A program made the position numbers and the translations under genes. The notes under the pieces were generated by a model that was not told the origin of the DNA, searched no databases, and worked only from the letters and a program-made list of their open reading frames with translations. From Candidatus Babeliales bacterium (GTDB taxonomy: Bacteria; Babelota; Babeliae; Babelales; Chromulinivoraceae), in NCBI GenBank assembly GCA_041660205.1, contig JBAZWT010000003.1, positions 1-64,000 of the forward strand: DNA of 64,000 nt, given 5' to 3'. Position 1 is the stretch's first letter. The number at the start of each line of letters is the position of its first letter. Shown in pieces: positions 17,057-25,376 of the stretch.

Positions 17057-17092
17057 TATAATAAAACAGTAATGGACTAGTTACCTTGGTAA
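17057..17092 (+). promoter_or_regulatory. -10 box and small dyad upstream of the HspR-like gene
   Basis: TATAAT at 17057-17062 is followed by the dyad TTACC-TT-GGTAA (17081-17092) just before the start codon. A dyad near the transcription start is where a self-repressing regulator could bind. No convincing -35 box is seen, and the dyad does not match the dnaK inverted repeat. Confidence 0.35.
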
Positions 17093-17105
17093 GCGGAATA
17101 AAAAT

Positions 17106-17582
17106 ATGTCAGAAACAAGAATAAAACGCGGAAAAGCATTTTTTTCAATATCAGCAGTTTCTAAAATGTTTTCAGTACATCAACAAACCGTCAGGCTCTA
17201 TGAAAAAGAAGGTCTGATCCAACCAAAACGGTCTGATGGAAATACGAGAATGTTTTCAGAAGAAGATATTGAAAAATTAGAAGAAATTATTCATCTTACA
17301 CATCAACTCGGCATCAATTTAGCCGGTGTCGAAATGATTCTACAGCTACAAAAAAAGATGAAAAAGATGCAAACCGATATGAATAAAATGTTTGCAACAA
17401 CACAACATGAACTTACAGCTGAAACAAATAATCGTAAAATTTTAATTAAAAATTATTCTCAACAATTGCATGCTAAAAAAGATGTGGCTCCAGAATTTAG
17501 CCAAGATTTAAACAAACAAAAATCAGCACCAAAGCCTGGCAACCCTTCATTTAAAGATTGGGATATAGACTACGAAGAATAA
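17106..17582 (+). CDS. MerR-family regulator resembling heat-shock repressor HspR
   Basis: 158 residues. The N-terminal winged helix-turn-helix (about 12-80) has FSISAVSKMFSVHQQTVRLY, EKEGLIQPKRSDGNTRMFS and LTHQLGINLAGVEMILQL; the last segment is close to the form found in HspR, which represses dnaK-type operons. A coiled coil (about 80-120) for dimerisation and a Lys/Pro-rich tail follow. No Cys cluster for metal sensing is present in the HTH region. HspR genes often sit in the dnaK operon, whereas here dnaK is 14 kb away and carries its own inverted repeat. Target assignment is inference. Followed by a 157-residue gene on the same strand. Confidence 0.85.
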   Translation: MSETRIKRGKAFFSISAVSKMFSVHQQTVRLYEKEGLIQPKRSDGNTRMFSEEDIEKLEEIIHLTHQLGINLAGVEMILQLQKKMKKMQTDMNKMFATTQHELTAETNNRKILIKNYSQQLHAKKDVAPEFSQDLNKQKSAPKPGNPSFKDWDIDYEE

Positions 17583-17660
17583 ATTGCTATACAGTACTAC
17601 CAATAAAAATATACTTCTATGCTTACACGTATGTCTAACTAATTTAGAAAGGAAGCTCTC

Positions 17661-18134
17661 ATGAAACATGATACATTTTTTGAAGACGATCAATTTGTCA
17701 TTTCATACGAACTGCTTCACGTTCTTCATTGGCTCTTGAAATATGAAGAAGAAGAAATGTCAAAGCTTGTGACACAGGCTTTCATTAAAGGCTTTGAAGG
17801 CAAAATGAAAGAACCTGATATGTATGCAAAAATACAACATTCTGATGAATTACAAAACAGCGTTGTACACTTTTTTAATTTCTTAGAACATCACACGGCA
17901 GCTCTTGCAAACACTGAAGGCAGCAAAAAAATTATGGATCATAACATAATCAAAACGCTTGATCACATTGATCCAAAACGTTTCGACTATGAGACTATTA
18001 AGTCAACAGTACTTGCAACAGCTGATAAAATTAAACCGAAAAATCAGACACGTGCAAAAGAACTTTTTTTAAAGGAACTTTTGCGTCAGTGGAATCCTAA
18101 AAAAGAAAAATCTAACAACACTATTTCAAATTAA
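17661..18134 (+). CDS. Cytoplasmic hypothetical protein next to the HspR-like gene
   Basis: 157 residues, preceded by a Shine-Dalgarno (AAAGGAAG) 7 nt from the ATG. It has no signal peptide or membrane segment. The sequence is helical and acidic in its first half (LLKYEEEEMSKLV) and basic at the end (LRQWNPKKEKSNN). It lies 78 nt after the HspR-like gene and shares the terminator that follows, so the two are likely co-expressed; a stress-related role is only a guess. No family recognised. Confidence 0.75.
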   Translation: MKHDTFFEDDQFVISYELLHVLHWLLKYEEEEMSKLVTQAFIKGFEGKMKEPDMYAKIQHSDELQNSVVHFFNFLEHHTAALANTEGSKKIMDHNIIKTLDHIDPKRFDYETIKSTVLATADKIKPKNQTRAKELFLKELLRQWNPKKEKSNNTISN

Positions 18135-18150
18135 AATCTAAAATAAAAAA

Positions 18151-18187
18151 GAGCCTGCGATTTATTTTTAATCGCAGGCTCTTTTTT
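18151..18187 (+). terminator. Rho-independent terminator
   Basis: GAGCCTGCGATT and AATCGCAGGCTC pair over 12 bp, preceded by an A-run and followed by TTTTTT. Confidence 0.92.
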
Positions 18188-18250
18188 ATTAACACACACT
18201 TTAATATAAAAAACATACCATTGTAAAAAGAACCCAAAAGGCCTATCTTT

Positions 18251-18277
18251 ATTGCCTTTTTGTCAAAAAAGGGCAAT
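18251..18277 (+). other. Stem-loop upstream of the ankyrin gene
   Basis: ATTGCCTTTTT-GTC-AAAAAAGGGCAAT forms a near-perfect hairpin in the 5' region of the ankyrin-repeat gene. It could be a leader hairpin or an operator; it lacks a terminator T-run. Confidence 0.4.
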
Positions 18278-18330
18278 CTAAGTAAGATAATCGATTCTAT
18301 TCAGCATCTCTAAAATTTAATATTAAAAAA

Positions 18331-19803
18331 ATGAAAATCAACTACATACTCATCACAGCATTCATGTTTACAACTATTTCAGCTAGTCAAAGTGACATAC
18401 TAAAAGAGATACATTCTGCTATAACATCAAACGAAATTAAAAAGGCTAAAAATCTTTTAAAAACTGTTGATATTGACAGTTCGTTAACTGTTGATGGAGA
18501 TACAGCTCTTCATGAAGCTGCAAACGCAAATAAATTAGATTTTGCTATCTGGTTACTTGCCCAAGGAGCTAATCCAAACATACAAGATAATCATGGCATG
18601 ACACCTCTTCATTCTGCTGTATTAAAAAACTATCTTCCGATAGTACAACGTTTAATTGCAATGCAGGCCAACCCCAACATTCCTGAAACGTTTAATGGAA
18701 ATACGCCTTTTCATATGGCAATAGCATGGCGCCATATTAATATTGCAAAATATTTGCTAGAGCATAACGCAGATCCTAATAAACAAAACAAAAAAGGCGA
18801 AAGCGCTCTTTATTGGTCATTTTTAGCATCCGAAAAATGTTACAATCCTGAAGAAGCAAGAAGTTTTTTTGATAAAAAAATACAATCAATAAAGATTTTA
18901 CTAGAAAATCCAAACACTGACATCAATTTACAAGATACGAATGGCGATTCTATTCTTTTAATGCTTCCTCAAGGCTATCAATGCTTCTATGAAGTAAATC
19001 TCTTTAGTGAAAAACAAATAATTCAGCTACTTACTATGTTAATTGAACATAAAAAAATAAATCTGGAAATTAGAAATAAACAAAATGAAACTATTTTTGA
19101 TATTGTTTCATGTATGCAATCTAAAACTTCAAAACGAGAATCCTTTTTACATAATTTATTAGAAAAAACAATTGTTACCATATCAAATCCAAAAAAACCA
19201 AAAGAATTACGTGAAAAACTTAAGACGCTCAAAGAATTAGAAGAAGATTTTACAGAAATACACAGTAACTTAGCAAAAATAGAAACAGAAAGTTTTAAAT
19301 TTATTCAAGATGAATTTAATTTAAAAAGAAATGAATTTTTACAACAGCACAAAACAATATTGGCTCATGATAGAAAAGATTTCATAGAAGCAGAAGAATC
19401 TCAACGCCAAAAATTCTTAACCCAACACGATGAGTTTATTTCGCAACTAAGATCATCACGGCAACAAAATGAAAGTCGCTTACTATCTTTGTTAAAACAA
19501 AAAGCAGATCATCTCATTGAAGAATCAAAAAGACTGTCAGCAGTAGAACTTTCTGAGCGCAACAACGTAAAGGATACTCAAAGAAAAGAGATTAATTTTT
19601 ATTTTTCTATGTTAAAAACAGCTCAATTACAATCTCAAGAATATGTTGTACGAAATACAATTGTAGATAAAGCAAACAAAGAGCTTGAAGTTGCGCAGTC
19701 AGAATTTAATAATTCTATTGTTTCTCCGACAAAAAACCAAAGGCATCAATGTTCCTGCGGAAACAAACCCTTGGTCTGTGCTTTTTTATGCCATCATTCT
19801 TAA
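18331..19803 (+). CDS. Secreted ankyrin-repeat protein with coiled coil
   Basis: 490 residues with a signal peptide (MKINYILITAFMFTTISAS). About five to six ankyrin repeats cover residues 50-260, with typical DGDTALHEAANANKLD, GMTPLHSAVLKN and GNTPFHMAIAWRH repeat starts. A long charged coiled coil (about 270-455) follows, then a Cys/His-rich end (HQCSCGNKPLVCAFLCHHS) that could bind a metal or form disulfides. Secreted ankyrin proteins are common effectors in intracellular bacteria; a host-directed role is inference. Start preceded by an A-rich stretch without strong Shine-Dalgarno. Transcribed alone. Confidence 0.92.
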   Translation: MKINYILITAFMFTTISASQSDILKEIHSAITSNEIKKAKNLLKTVDIDSSLTVDGDTALHEAANANKLDFAIWLLAQGANPNIQDNHGMTPLHSAVLKNYLPIVQRLIAMQANPNIPETFNGNTPFHMAIAWRHINIAKYLLEHNADPNKQNKKGESALYWSFLASEKCYNPEEARSFFDKKIQSIKILLENPNTDINLQDTNGDSILLMLPQGYQCFYEVNLFSEKQIIQLLTMLIEHKKINLEIRNKQNETIFDIVSCMQSKTSKRESFLHNLLEKTIVTISNPKKPKELREKLKTLKELEEDFTEIHSNLAKIETESFKFIQDEFNLKRNEFLQQHKTILAHDRKDFIEAEESQRQKFLTQHDEFISQLRSSRQQNESRLLSLLKQKADHLIEESKRLSAVELSERNNVKDTQRKEINFYFSMLKTAQLQSQEYVVRNTIVDKANKELEVAQSEFNNSIVSPTKNQRHQCSCGNKPLVCAFLCHHS

Positions 19804-19927
19804 GAGTTACATAGTAATCAACAAGACTCTGCCTTGTCTGTACTCATGAAAAACAAGAATTACTGACCAACTCTCGTATTTTTAATAATCATTTTCATAA
19901 GCTCTTTTGAAACAAGGAGGCTCGTGT

Positions 19928-20770
19928 ATGATTAAAATTTGGCTTACAAAACCTAAAAATTTCATATGTTTTGCCATGATTGCTACGTTTGCAACTGCTA
20001 CAAGCATGACATCAAACAAGCAAACGTCACCTCTGACTTCGCCAATTATTTCATCACTTTTTTTGCAATATCGCGCAAAATCAACCACGAATTATTCACT
20101 GAGCGAGTTGCGCAAAATTCATAAAAAAAAGCAGCTAAAGCTATCAGACTTCATGGCTACCAATTTAAATTCGACTGCTCACCCAGATAAAAAGCTCATC
20201 ACGGCTAGTCTTAAATTACAAAAAAATCTAAATCTTTATCGAGTTACGCCACTTTTTTATTGCCACGACACTATTTCAGCTAAAGCTGTTTACTACTACG
20301 AGATCAAAGCCATTGCCACGTTTACATATTTCCATCTATCATCCTTATCGCAACAAATGGGTACATTGCTACATGAATTTCGACACGTTATGCAATACAG
20401 CAATGCCAACTTTCAATTCCCGTGCGATATTTTGGAGCATAAGAAAGAATATAGGCTAACCAAAAACCAACTCCAAGAACTTGATGCAGATTTATTTACA
20501 GCAAAAACTATGAAATGCCCTACATGCCTACAAATGTATCAACTCTCACTACAAACTAGACGAGGTCGTGATGGATATGGGACTAAAAAAGATTTCGAAC
20601 CATTCGTGCAAAGTGCTACAACGTACTGTAAAGCTCACGCTCATCAAGATTTAACCAAGCTTAACAAAGCTATTGCAAGTGACAATCTCGTCAAAGCCGT
20701 CAAACTCGACGACCAAATGGGAACCCTTATAGATCGTATGCCACCTTTTCACTCAAATGATAATAAATAA
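19928..20770 (+). CDS. Putative exported zinc metallopeptidase (HExxH)
   Basis: 280 residues from the ATG at 19928, chosen because AAGGAGG lies 8 nt upstream; an ATG at 19907 overlaps that site. The N-terminus has a hydrophobic segment (NFICFAMIATFATATS) that acts as signal or anchor. Near residue 150 is LLHEFRHVMQ, an HExxH zinc motif, and about 35 residues later QELDADLFTAK, giving the ExxxD-type third ligand of gluzincin-like peptidases. A CPTC pair follows. The architecture suggests a small envelope protease, but I do not recognise the exact family. It is convergent with maf, 7 nt apart. Confidence 0.8.
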   Translation: MIKIWLTKPKNFICFAMIATFATATSMTSNKQTSPLTSPIISSLFLQYRAKSTTNYSLSELRKIHKKKQLKLSDFMATNLNSTAHPDKKLITASLKLQKNLNLYRVTPLFYCHDTISAKAVYYYEIKAIATFTYFHLSSLSQQMGTLLHEFRHVMQYSNANFQFPCDILEHKKEYRLTKNQLQELDADLFTAKTMKCPTCLQMYQLSLQTRRGRDGYGTKKDFEPFVQSATTYCKAHAHQDLTKLNKAIASDNLVKAVKLDDQMGTLIDRMPPFHSNDNK

Positions 20771-20777
20771 TGTTTTT

Positions 20778-21389
20778 TTAAAATGCGTAAAATTTTAATT
20801 CGTACAATGCTTCACGAAGCTTATACATCGGCATACCCAAAATGGCTGAATAACAACCGTTTACTTCTTTAACAAATTGCTCGCCAAACCCTTCAATGGT
20901 AATTCCGCCGCTCACTTGAGTAAATGGAATTCTATCAAGGTAAAAATCTATGAAAACATCTGGCACATCAATAACGCACCATGCTTGATCGTAACCAATT
21001 ATTTGTTGTTGCACATGCCAAGTACCATTTTGAAATATTTTTTTCTGCAAACAAAACGCTGTTCCAATGAGCGCACCATTACGACACGAGACCAACATGT
21101 TTTTTGCATCTTGTCTGTCAACTGGCTTGCCATGTAATCGATTGTAAGAATCAAGCGTCATAGTATCTGCGGTCAAAGTAAATGCGACTTGTCCTTCAAC
21201 ACCATCAGGAATAGATACATGGTTCATTTTTAAAAGAGTAATCTGCGTAACTAAACTTTCTAGAGGTTGATCTAAACTACATGATAATTCATCAGCTGTG
21301 TGCTCTGTTACTTGAAAAGGTATTCCGGCAGCCATGAGCATGCCCCTGCGCGATGATGACCCTGAAGCTAGATATAAAATATATTCCAT
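20778..21389 (-). CDS. maf: Maf-like nucleotide pyrophosphatase
   Basis: 203 residues. Maf proteins hydrolyse non-canonical or modified nucleoside triphosphates in the cytoplasm and were first linked to septum inhibition. The substrate-binding segment LASGSSSRRGMLMAAGIPF (residues 6-24) matches the family S-x-S-x-RR start. TADTMTLD near 97 supplies the catalytic Asp, followed by LHGKPVDRQDAKNML. The usual LSGxxHxVxTG motif is changed to SCRNGALIGTAFCL, and the C-terminal NGCYSAILGMPM motif is intact. The deviation could alter substrate choice. Located downstream of the tRNA-Gln terminator in the same direction. Confidence 0.88.
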   Translation of the reverse strand: MEYILYLASGSSSRRGMLMAAGIPFQVTEHTADELSCSLDQPLESLVTQITLLKMNHVSIPDGVEGQVAFTLTADTMTLDSYNRLHGKPVDRQDAKNMLVSCRNGALIGTAFCLQKKIFQNGTWHVQQQIIGYDQAWCVIDVPDVFIDFYLDRIPFTQVSGGITIEGFGEQFVKEVNGCYSAILGMPMYKLREALYELKFYAF

Positions 21390-21438
21390 AAAAAAACTTT
21401 CATTAAAATTAATTTTTAAAAAATAAGTTTACAAAAAA

Positions 21439-21479
21439 ATGAAAAGCACAGTCAAATTTTCATTGACTGTGCTTTTCAT
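21439..21479 (-). terminator. Strong terminator after tRNA-Gln
   Basis: A 17-bp perfect stem (TGAAAAGCACAGTCAA and its complement) followed, on the minus strand, by a T-run. It would end the murF-rsmH-spoVG-tRNA transcript or the tRNA alone. Confidence 0.92.
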
Positions 21480-21534
21480 GGTTTTTTGGATAATCGTTTT
21501 TTAATTACTACATTTAAAAACGACTGCCAAAATT

Positions 21535-21609
21535 TGGTTGGAGCGGGAGGATTCGAACCTCCGCGTGCCTGCACCAAAAACAGGTGCCTTACCACTTGGC
21601 GACGCTCCA
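21535..21609 (-). tRNA. tRNA-Gln (UUG)
   Basis: The minus strand folds into a cloverleaf: acceptor TGGAGCG/CGCTCCA, D-arm GCC...GGC, anticodon stem CCTGT/GCAGG with loop TTTTGGT giving anticodon TTG, and T-arm GGAGG-TTCGAAT-CCTCC. Discriminator A and the 3' CCA are encoded. Confidence 0.96.
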
Positions 21610-21619
21610 ACAGAATTTT

Positions 21620-21880
21620 TTATGCTTCGACAACCGTTTTTTTAAATTCTTCAACGATTGTATCTTCTACCAATTTTCTAGTGTCCGCATTCAGAGGATG
21701 GACTATATCACGAAACCCATCTTTTCTTCTACGAGATGGCATTGAAACAAACAGACCGTTGTCGCCTTCGATTACTTTTAAATCTCTAACGATGAAACAG
21801 TCATCAAATACCATGGTCGCATATGCTTTCAATCTACCGCTTTCTACTACGGGATAGACTTTTACTTCTGTAATTTTCAT
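21620..21880 (-). CDS. spoVG: SpoVG family septation regulator
   Basis: 86 residues, full length for this family. SpoVG is a small nucleic-acid-binding protein that affects septation and global regulation in Firmicutes and spirochaetes. The signature runs MKITEVKVYPV near the start, LKAYATMVFDDCFIVRDLKV, then GLFVSMPSRRRKDGFRDIVH, and a C-terminal helix (about 65-86). It lies 10 nt upstream of tRNA-Gln and 130 nt downstream of rsmH on the same strand, next to cell-wall and division genes, which fits a role in septation. Confidence 0.95.
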   Translation of the reverse strand: MKITEVKVYPVVESGRLKAYATMVFDDCFIVRDLKVIEGDNGLFVSMPSRRRKDGFRDIVHPLNADTRKLVEDTIVEEFKKTVVEA

Positions 21881-22010
21881 CTACCAAGTCCTTATATTAA
21901 AATGTCGTAAACCCTTTTATGAGTCATATCCTTTTTTAATCCTCCGTTGCCTTTTTAAAGAGCTCTATTACTACCCCTTTAATGTAGCTTTCTAAACAAC
22001 TTTTGTCAAA

Positions 22011-22952
22011 TCAAATTCTAAGGATTCCGGCTCGTAGTCTGGCTGAACGAGAAGATCTGTTTCTTGCAATTTCTTCCTCGGTTGCCATGCAAGCACCTTT
22101 TGTAGCTAAATCAAAATAACGAGTTACAGCACTCTTGCTTCCATGGTCCTTAAAAAATTGCTTAACCATGCGATCTTCAAGGGAATGAAAGCTAATGCAA
22201 ACAAGTCTTGCCCCATCTGCTAAAACGAGGGTCGAATTTTGCAAAAAGGACTGAATACTTTCCAACTCTTTATTGATAAAAATACGTAAGGCTTGAAAAA
22301 CCTTAGTCGCTGGATGAATTTTATGATAATTGCCAGGTGTTAAATCTTTGATGAATTGTGCCAACTCGCCCGTTGTTTTAAAATGTTTTTGCTTACGTCT
22401 TTCAACGATATATCGTGCAATTTTTCTCGAATTTGTTTCTTGAGCAAAGTCAAAAAAGATATCTGCTAATGCTTTTTCGTCAGTATAATTTACGACTTGA
22501 TATGCCGTAACTTTAAACAAGCTAGAAGAAAACCGCATGTCTAAAAACGTATCATTGTAGATAGAAAAACCTGGTTTAGTTTTAATTTGAATTTGAGAGG
22601 TTCCAAAATCAGCTAAAATTCCATGAACTTTTGAAAATCCTGCAGATGCAACCAGCTTATGAACCTTAGAAAAATTTCCCCAAACTGGAAAGAATCGGCC
22701 TGGAAATTCTTGCGCAAGCTCCTGCCCGGTTGTTTCTATAACCGTCTTATCCCAATCAAGTCCAATCACTTTACATGTTGGCTCTTTGGTTAAAATTGCT
22801 CGAGTATGTCCTCCTCCACCAAGAGTAGCGTCAACGTAGACTTCTCCTGGCTTAGGGTCTAGATACAACAGAACTTCTTCCATTAAAACTGGTATGTGAC
22901 CTGAAACCTGTTCTGGTTTTTGGTCTGGCATATTATCTTGCGGATTATCCAT
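22011..22952 (-). CDS. rsmH: 16S rRNA m4C1402 methyltransferase RsmH
   Basis: 313 residues. Uses S-adenosylmethionine to methylate N4 of C1402 in 16S rRNA. HIPVLMEEVLLYLDPKPGEVYVD near the start and TLGGGGHTRAIL form the SAM site (about 40-55). The family segments LADFGTSQIQ, FLDMRFSS, FQALRIFINKELE and CISFHSLEDRMVK follow in order. It starts 12 nt after murF on the same strand. Both belong to the division/cell-wall cluster in most bacteria, but usually rsmH precedes murF and mraZ, ftsL and ftsI lie nearby; here the order is reversed and the others are absent. Confidence 0.97.
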   Translation of the reverse strand: MDNPQDNMPDQKPEQVSGHIPVLMEEVLLYLDPKPGEVYVDATLGGGGHTRAILTKEPTCKVIGLDWDKTVIETTGQELAQEFPGRFFPVWGNFSKVHKLVASAGFSKVHGILADFGTSQIQIKTKPGFSIYNDTFLDMRFSSSLFKVTAYQVVNYTDEKALADIFFDFAQETNSRKIARYIVERRKQKHFKTTGELAQFIKDLTPGNYHKIHPATKVFQALRIFINKELESIQSFLQNSTLVLADGARLVCISFHSLEDRMVKQFFKDHGSKSAVTRYFDLATKGACMATEEEIARNRSSRSARLRAGILRI

Positions 22953-22964
22953 GAATTTTTTTGT

Positions 22965-24419
22965 TTAGACCTCTTGTAATTTTTTAATAAGATCGGAAAG
23001 CTTAACCGAGTTTGATGCTTTAAATAAGAATACCTTATCTTTTTGCAAAAGCATACTTTTTAAGAGCTCAAAAGCTTCATCCGCCGTTGCAAACACTGAT
23101 GATTTCATACCAATTGGCAACGTTTTTTTCGTCCATTCAATCTGTTTGCCGATTAAAACAACATGAGACAGGTCCGTTATATGATGCAAAAGCCGTCCAA
23201 GCTGACGATGCCAAAATGGACTTTCAATTCCAAGCTCAAGCATATCACCTAAAACAACTATCTTTTTTAGCTTATCGGCTTGATAATTTTCAAAAGCAAT
23301 CAGCGAAGCTTTTGCGCTGTCTGGGTTTGAGTTGTAGCCATCATGAATAATCATACACCCGCTATGATGTGGCAACAGTTGAAACCGACCAGCTACCACA
23401 ACTGGCTGCTCAACACCTTTAATCAAAGTTTCGTTTGGAATGTTAAGCAAATAGCCGATAGACATAGCTGCAAGTGCATTCATCACACGAGCTTGATTGC
23501 ATGTTGGCAGAACAACAGGATATTTTTGATTATAAATTTTTACATTAAAGCTGATTGTATTGTTTTCACACACTATCTTGCGAGCTTGAATTTGATTTGA
23601 TGTTTTTTTACCAAAACGGATAACTGGATGAATGTAAGAAACATTAGCAATTTCTGCCTGATCACCATTTATCACCCCAATGTCACGATCAGTAAAACAA
23701 GAAAATATTTCACGTTTTTCACGGGCAACACTGTCTAAATCGCCAAGCCCTTCCATGTGACCATGGCCGATAGCAGTGATTAAACTATACGTTGGACGTA
23801 AAAGCTCAACTAATTTTTTCATGCTGCCGCGATTGGCAATTCCTAATTCAAAAACTGCTGCCTGATGATCGTAGCGCATTTTTAAAATATTCATCGAAAC
23901 ACCAATGAGCGTATTTTGATTACCAGACGACACGATGTATTTTCGATCAGTTAATTTTAAAATATTACGAACCATTTCTTTCGTTGTAGTTTTTCCTACT
24001 GATCCGGTAATGGCAACGACTGGATAGGTAAATTGCGAGCGCCATGCAGACGCTAAATCTATGAGTGCTTGGTACGTATCTGACACAAAAAGGATCGTCT
24101 TATTTTCAAATTCTTTTTTATATGTTTGCAGTAGTTCAGCTTTTTTACTCAGCGATAAAATAAAACCTGAGGCACCAGCATGCAACGCTTGGGAAATAAA
24201 ATCATGCCCATCAACACGCTCTCCAGGCAATGCTACAAAGATATCGCCTTTGATAACGTTGCGAGAATCAACTACAAATGAGCTATCAGGTGAAAACGGA
24301 CCACCCTGCAACTGCGCATTTGGTAAAACTTTAGAAAAAAAATCAGCATCCATGCGCTGTAATTGATTGTGCATTAATTGATCCTGCAATAATTGGTCGT
24401 GCGTTACTTTGTCGAGCAT
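22965..24419 (-). CDS. murF: UDP-MurNAc-tripeptide:D-Ala-D-Ala ligase MurF
   Basis: 484 residues. MurF adds the D-Ala-D-Ala dipeptide to UDP-MurNAc-tripeptide in cytoplasmic peptidoglycan precursor synthesis. The N-terminal uridine-binding part has SSFVVDSRNVIKGDIFVALP (about 46-65). The ATP-binding loop AITGSVGKTTTKEM is near 135-148. The central domain has ELGIANRGSM, and the C-terminal domain has HDGYNSNPDSAKASL. The first 22 residues are a Gln/Leu-rich imperfect repeat (HDQLLQDQLMHNQLQ) not expected in the family, so the true start may be the internal Met at about residue 23. It leads an operon with rsmH. Confidence 0.95.
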   Translation of the reverse strand: MLDKVTHDQLLQDQLMHNQLQRMDADFFSKVLPNAQLQGGPFSPDSSFVVDSRNVIKGDIFVALPGERVDGHDFISQALHAGASGFILSLSKKAELLQTYKKEFENKTILFVSDTYQALIDLASAWRSQFTYPVVAITGSVGKTTTKEMVRNILKLTDRKYIVSSGNQNTLIGVSMNILKMRYDHQAAVFELGIANRGSMKKLVELLRPTYSLITAIGHGHMEGLGDLDSVAREKREIFSCFTDRDIGVINGDQAEIANVSYIHPVIRFGKKTSNQIQARKIVCENNTISFNVKIYNQKYPVVLPTCNQARVMNALAAMSIGYLLNIPNETLIKGVEQPVVVAGRFQLLPHHSGCMIIHDGYNSNPDSAKASLIAFENYQADKLKKIVVLGDMLELGIESPFWHRQLGRLLHHITDLSHVVLIGKQIEWTKKTLPIGMKSSVFATADEAFELLKSMLLQKDKVFLFKASNSVKLSDLIKKLQEV

Positions 24420-24529
24420 TAATGTATCCGCCTTGCAAACGTTTTTGATTTTATACTTATTTAAAGATTATATCGAAAAAATGTCGTTTTTTAAAGATTT
24501 TGTCAAGAATAACGCAACAGAGCTCAACA

Positions 24530-24608
24530 TTAATCTTTTATAACTCTACGCATTTTTCCGCCATCACTTGGCATAATTAAACCTCGTGCTTCAAGCGTTT
24601 CAACAATT
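24530..24608 (-). repeat. Second copy of the ftsK 3' end (direct repeat with 26016-26094)
   Basis: 79 bp aligned without gaps to the last 79 bp of ftsK, with seven mismatches. In the ftsK frame it encodes the same last 25 codons and stop; all seven differences are synonymous. It is not attached to a start codon. Together with the true ftsK end it brackets the four small genes between 24612 and 25989. It lies just outside the HEPN stop codon. Confidence 0.95.
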
Positions 24609-24611
24609 ACT

Positions 24612-24998
24612 TTAAATAATTTTACTTTCAATCAGTTCAATAATTTGTTTGCTATAATTCAATAATTCTTCTGCTTCTTCATATGTCAAATGAGAACAAA
24701 CATCATCTGGGTAGCAAGTTTGAACAGAAAATGGATTTAGACGATCTGCTTGAATTCGAATATTTTTAAAATCAGCATCTAATATTTCGCACTGCTCGAG
24801 CAACACATTAAGATTGTGGGATTTAGGAATCAGTTGTCCACGCAATACTAAAAAACCCTTCAATCCTTTTTCTGCCGATTGTTGACAATGATAGGCAACA
24901 ATCCCTGCATATCTATCCCTAAATGTTATGAGTGTGGCTTGTCCCACTTCAAAATCATCTTTTGCAAACTTCAACCATTTAAGACTTTTTTCTTTCAT
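24612..24998 (-). CDS. HEPN domain protein (putative toxin of HEPN/MNT pair)
   Basis: 128 residues. The HEPN core shows AYHCQQSAEKGLKGFLV near 35-51, with RDRYAGIVAYH giving an R...H arrangement as in HEPN ribonucleases, and a C-terminal helix YEEAEELLNYSKQIIELI. In HEPN/MNT toxin-antitoxin systems the HEPN protein cleaves RNA and the nucleotidyltransferase neutralises it; activity here is inference. It overlaps the upstream nucleotidyltransferase gene by 20 nt, the usual coupling for such pairs. Its stop is 3 nt from the duplicated ftsK tail. Confidence 0.9.
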   Translation of the reverse strand: MKEKSLKWLKFAKDDFEVGQATLITFRDRYAGIVAYHCQQSAEKGLKGFLVLRGQLIPKSHNLNVLLEQCEILDADFKNIRIQADRLNPFSVQTCYPDDVCSHLTYEEAEELLNYSKQIIELIESKII

Positions 24999-25347
24999 AC
25001 AACAACTTCCCTGTTTTTAAAATCGTATGACAAAAGCTTGTTGAATCTTTTTTACATTCTTCAAACTTACTGAGATCGTAGACTAATAAATCAATGGGCA
25101 TCTGTATTCCGTGCAACTCACCATAACCTCGAGCTATAACTCTCCAAGGCTTATCATCATACTCATCAATCACCGTCATAACATCAAAATCACTTTCATC
25201 GTCATATTTGCCACTTGCGTATGATCCAAAAGCATAAATACTAATAGGATTGTACGTAGCAACCAGCTTATGAACTACTTGGGCAACTTTTTCAGGGGTA
25301 ACTTTAAACATTTCCTGAAATTGCTCTGGTGACATATTTTTTTTCAT
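24979..25347 (-). CDS. MNT-type nucleotidyltransferase (putative antitoxin)
   Basis: 122 residues. The minimal nucleotidyltransferase motif is YAFGSYASGKYDDESDFDVM (about 38-57): GS plus the D-x-D metal-binding pair, with a further candidate Asp in MPIDLLVYD near 88. Such proteins pair with HEPN proteins and can modify them by adding AMP. It begins 29 nt after the PIN-like gene, and its 3' end overlaps the HEPN gene. Part of the ftsK-tail-flanked island. Confidence 0.9.
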   Translation of the reverse strand: MKKNMSPEQFQEMFKVTPEKVAQVVHKLVATYNPISIYAFGSYASGKYDDESDFDVMTVIDEYDDKPWRVIARGYGELHGIQMPIDLLVYDLSKFEECKKDSTSFCHTILKTGKLLYERKKS

Positions 25348-25376
25348 ATTTTCTATCCGATAAAGTTTTTTAATTT

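Noticed and set aside
21486..21857. Plus-strand open frame with a GAGGFEPPRA segment
   Set aside because: This is the reverse complement of tRNA-Gln plus part of spoVG; the GGFEPPR-type translation is a well-known artefact of antisense tRNA.
22011..24419. Complete division/cell-wall (dcw) cluster
   Set aside because: Only murF and rsmH are present, in reversed order; mraZ, ftsL, ftsI, murE and others are absent.
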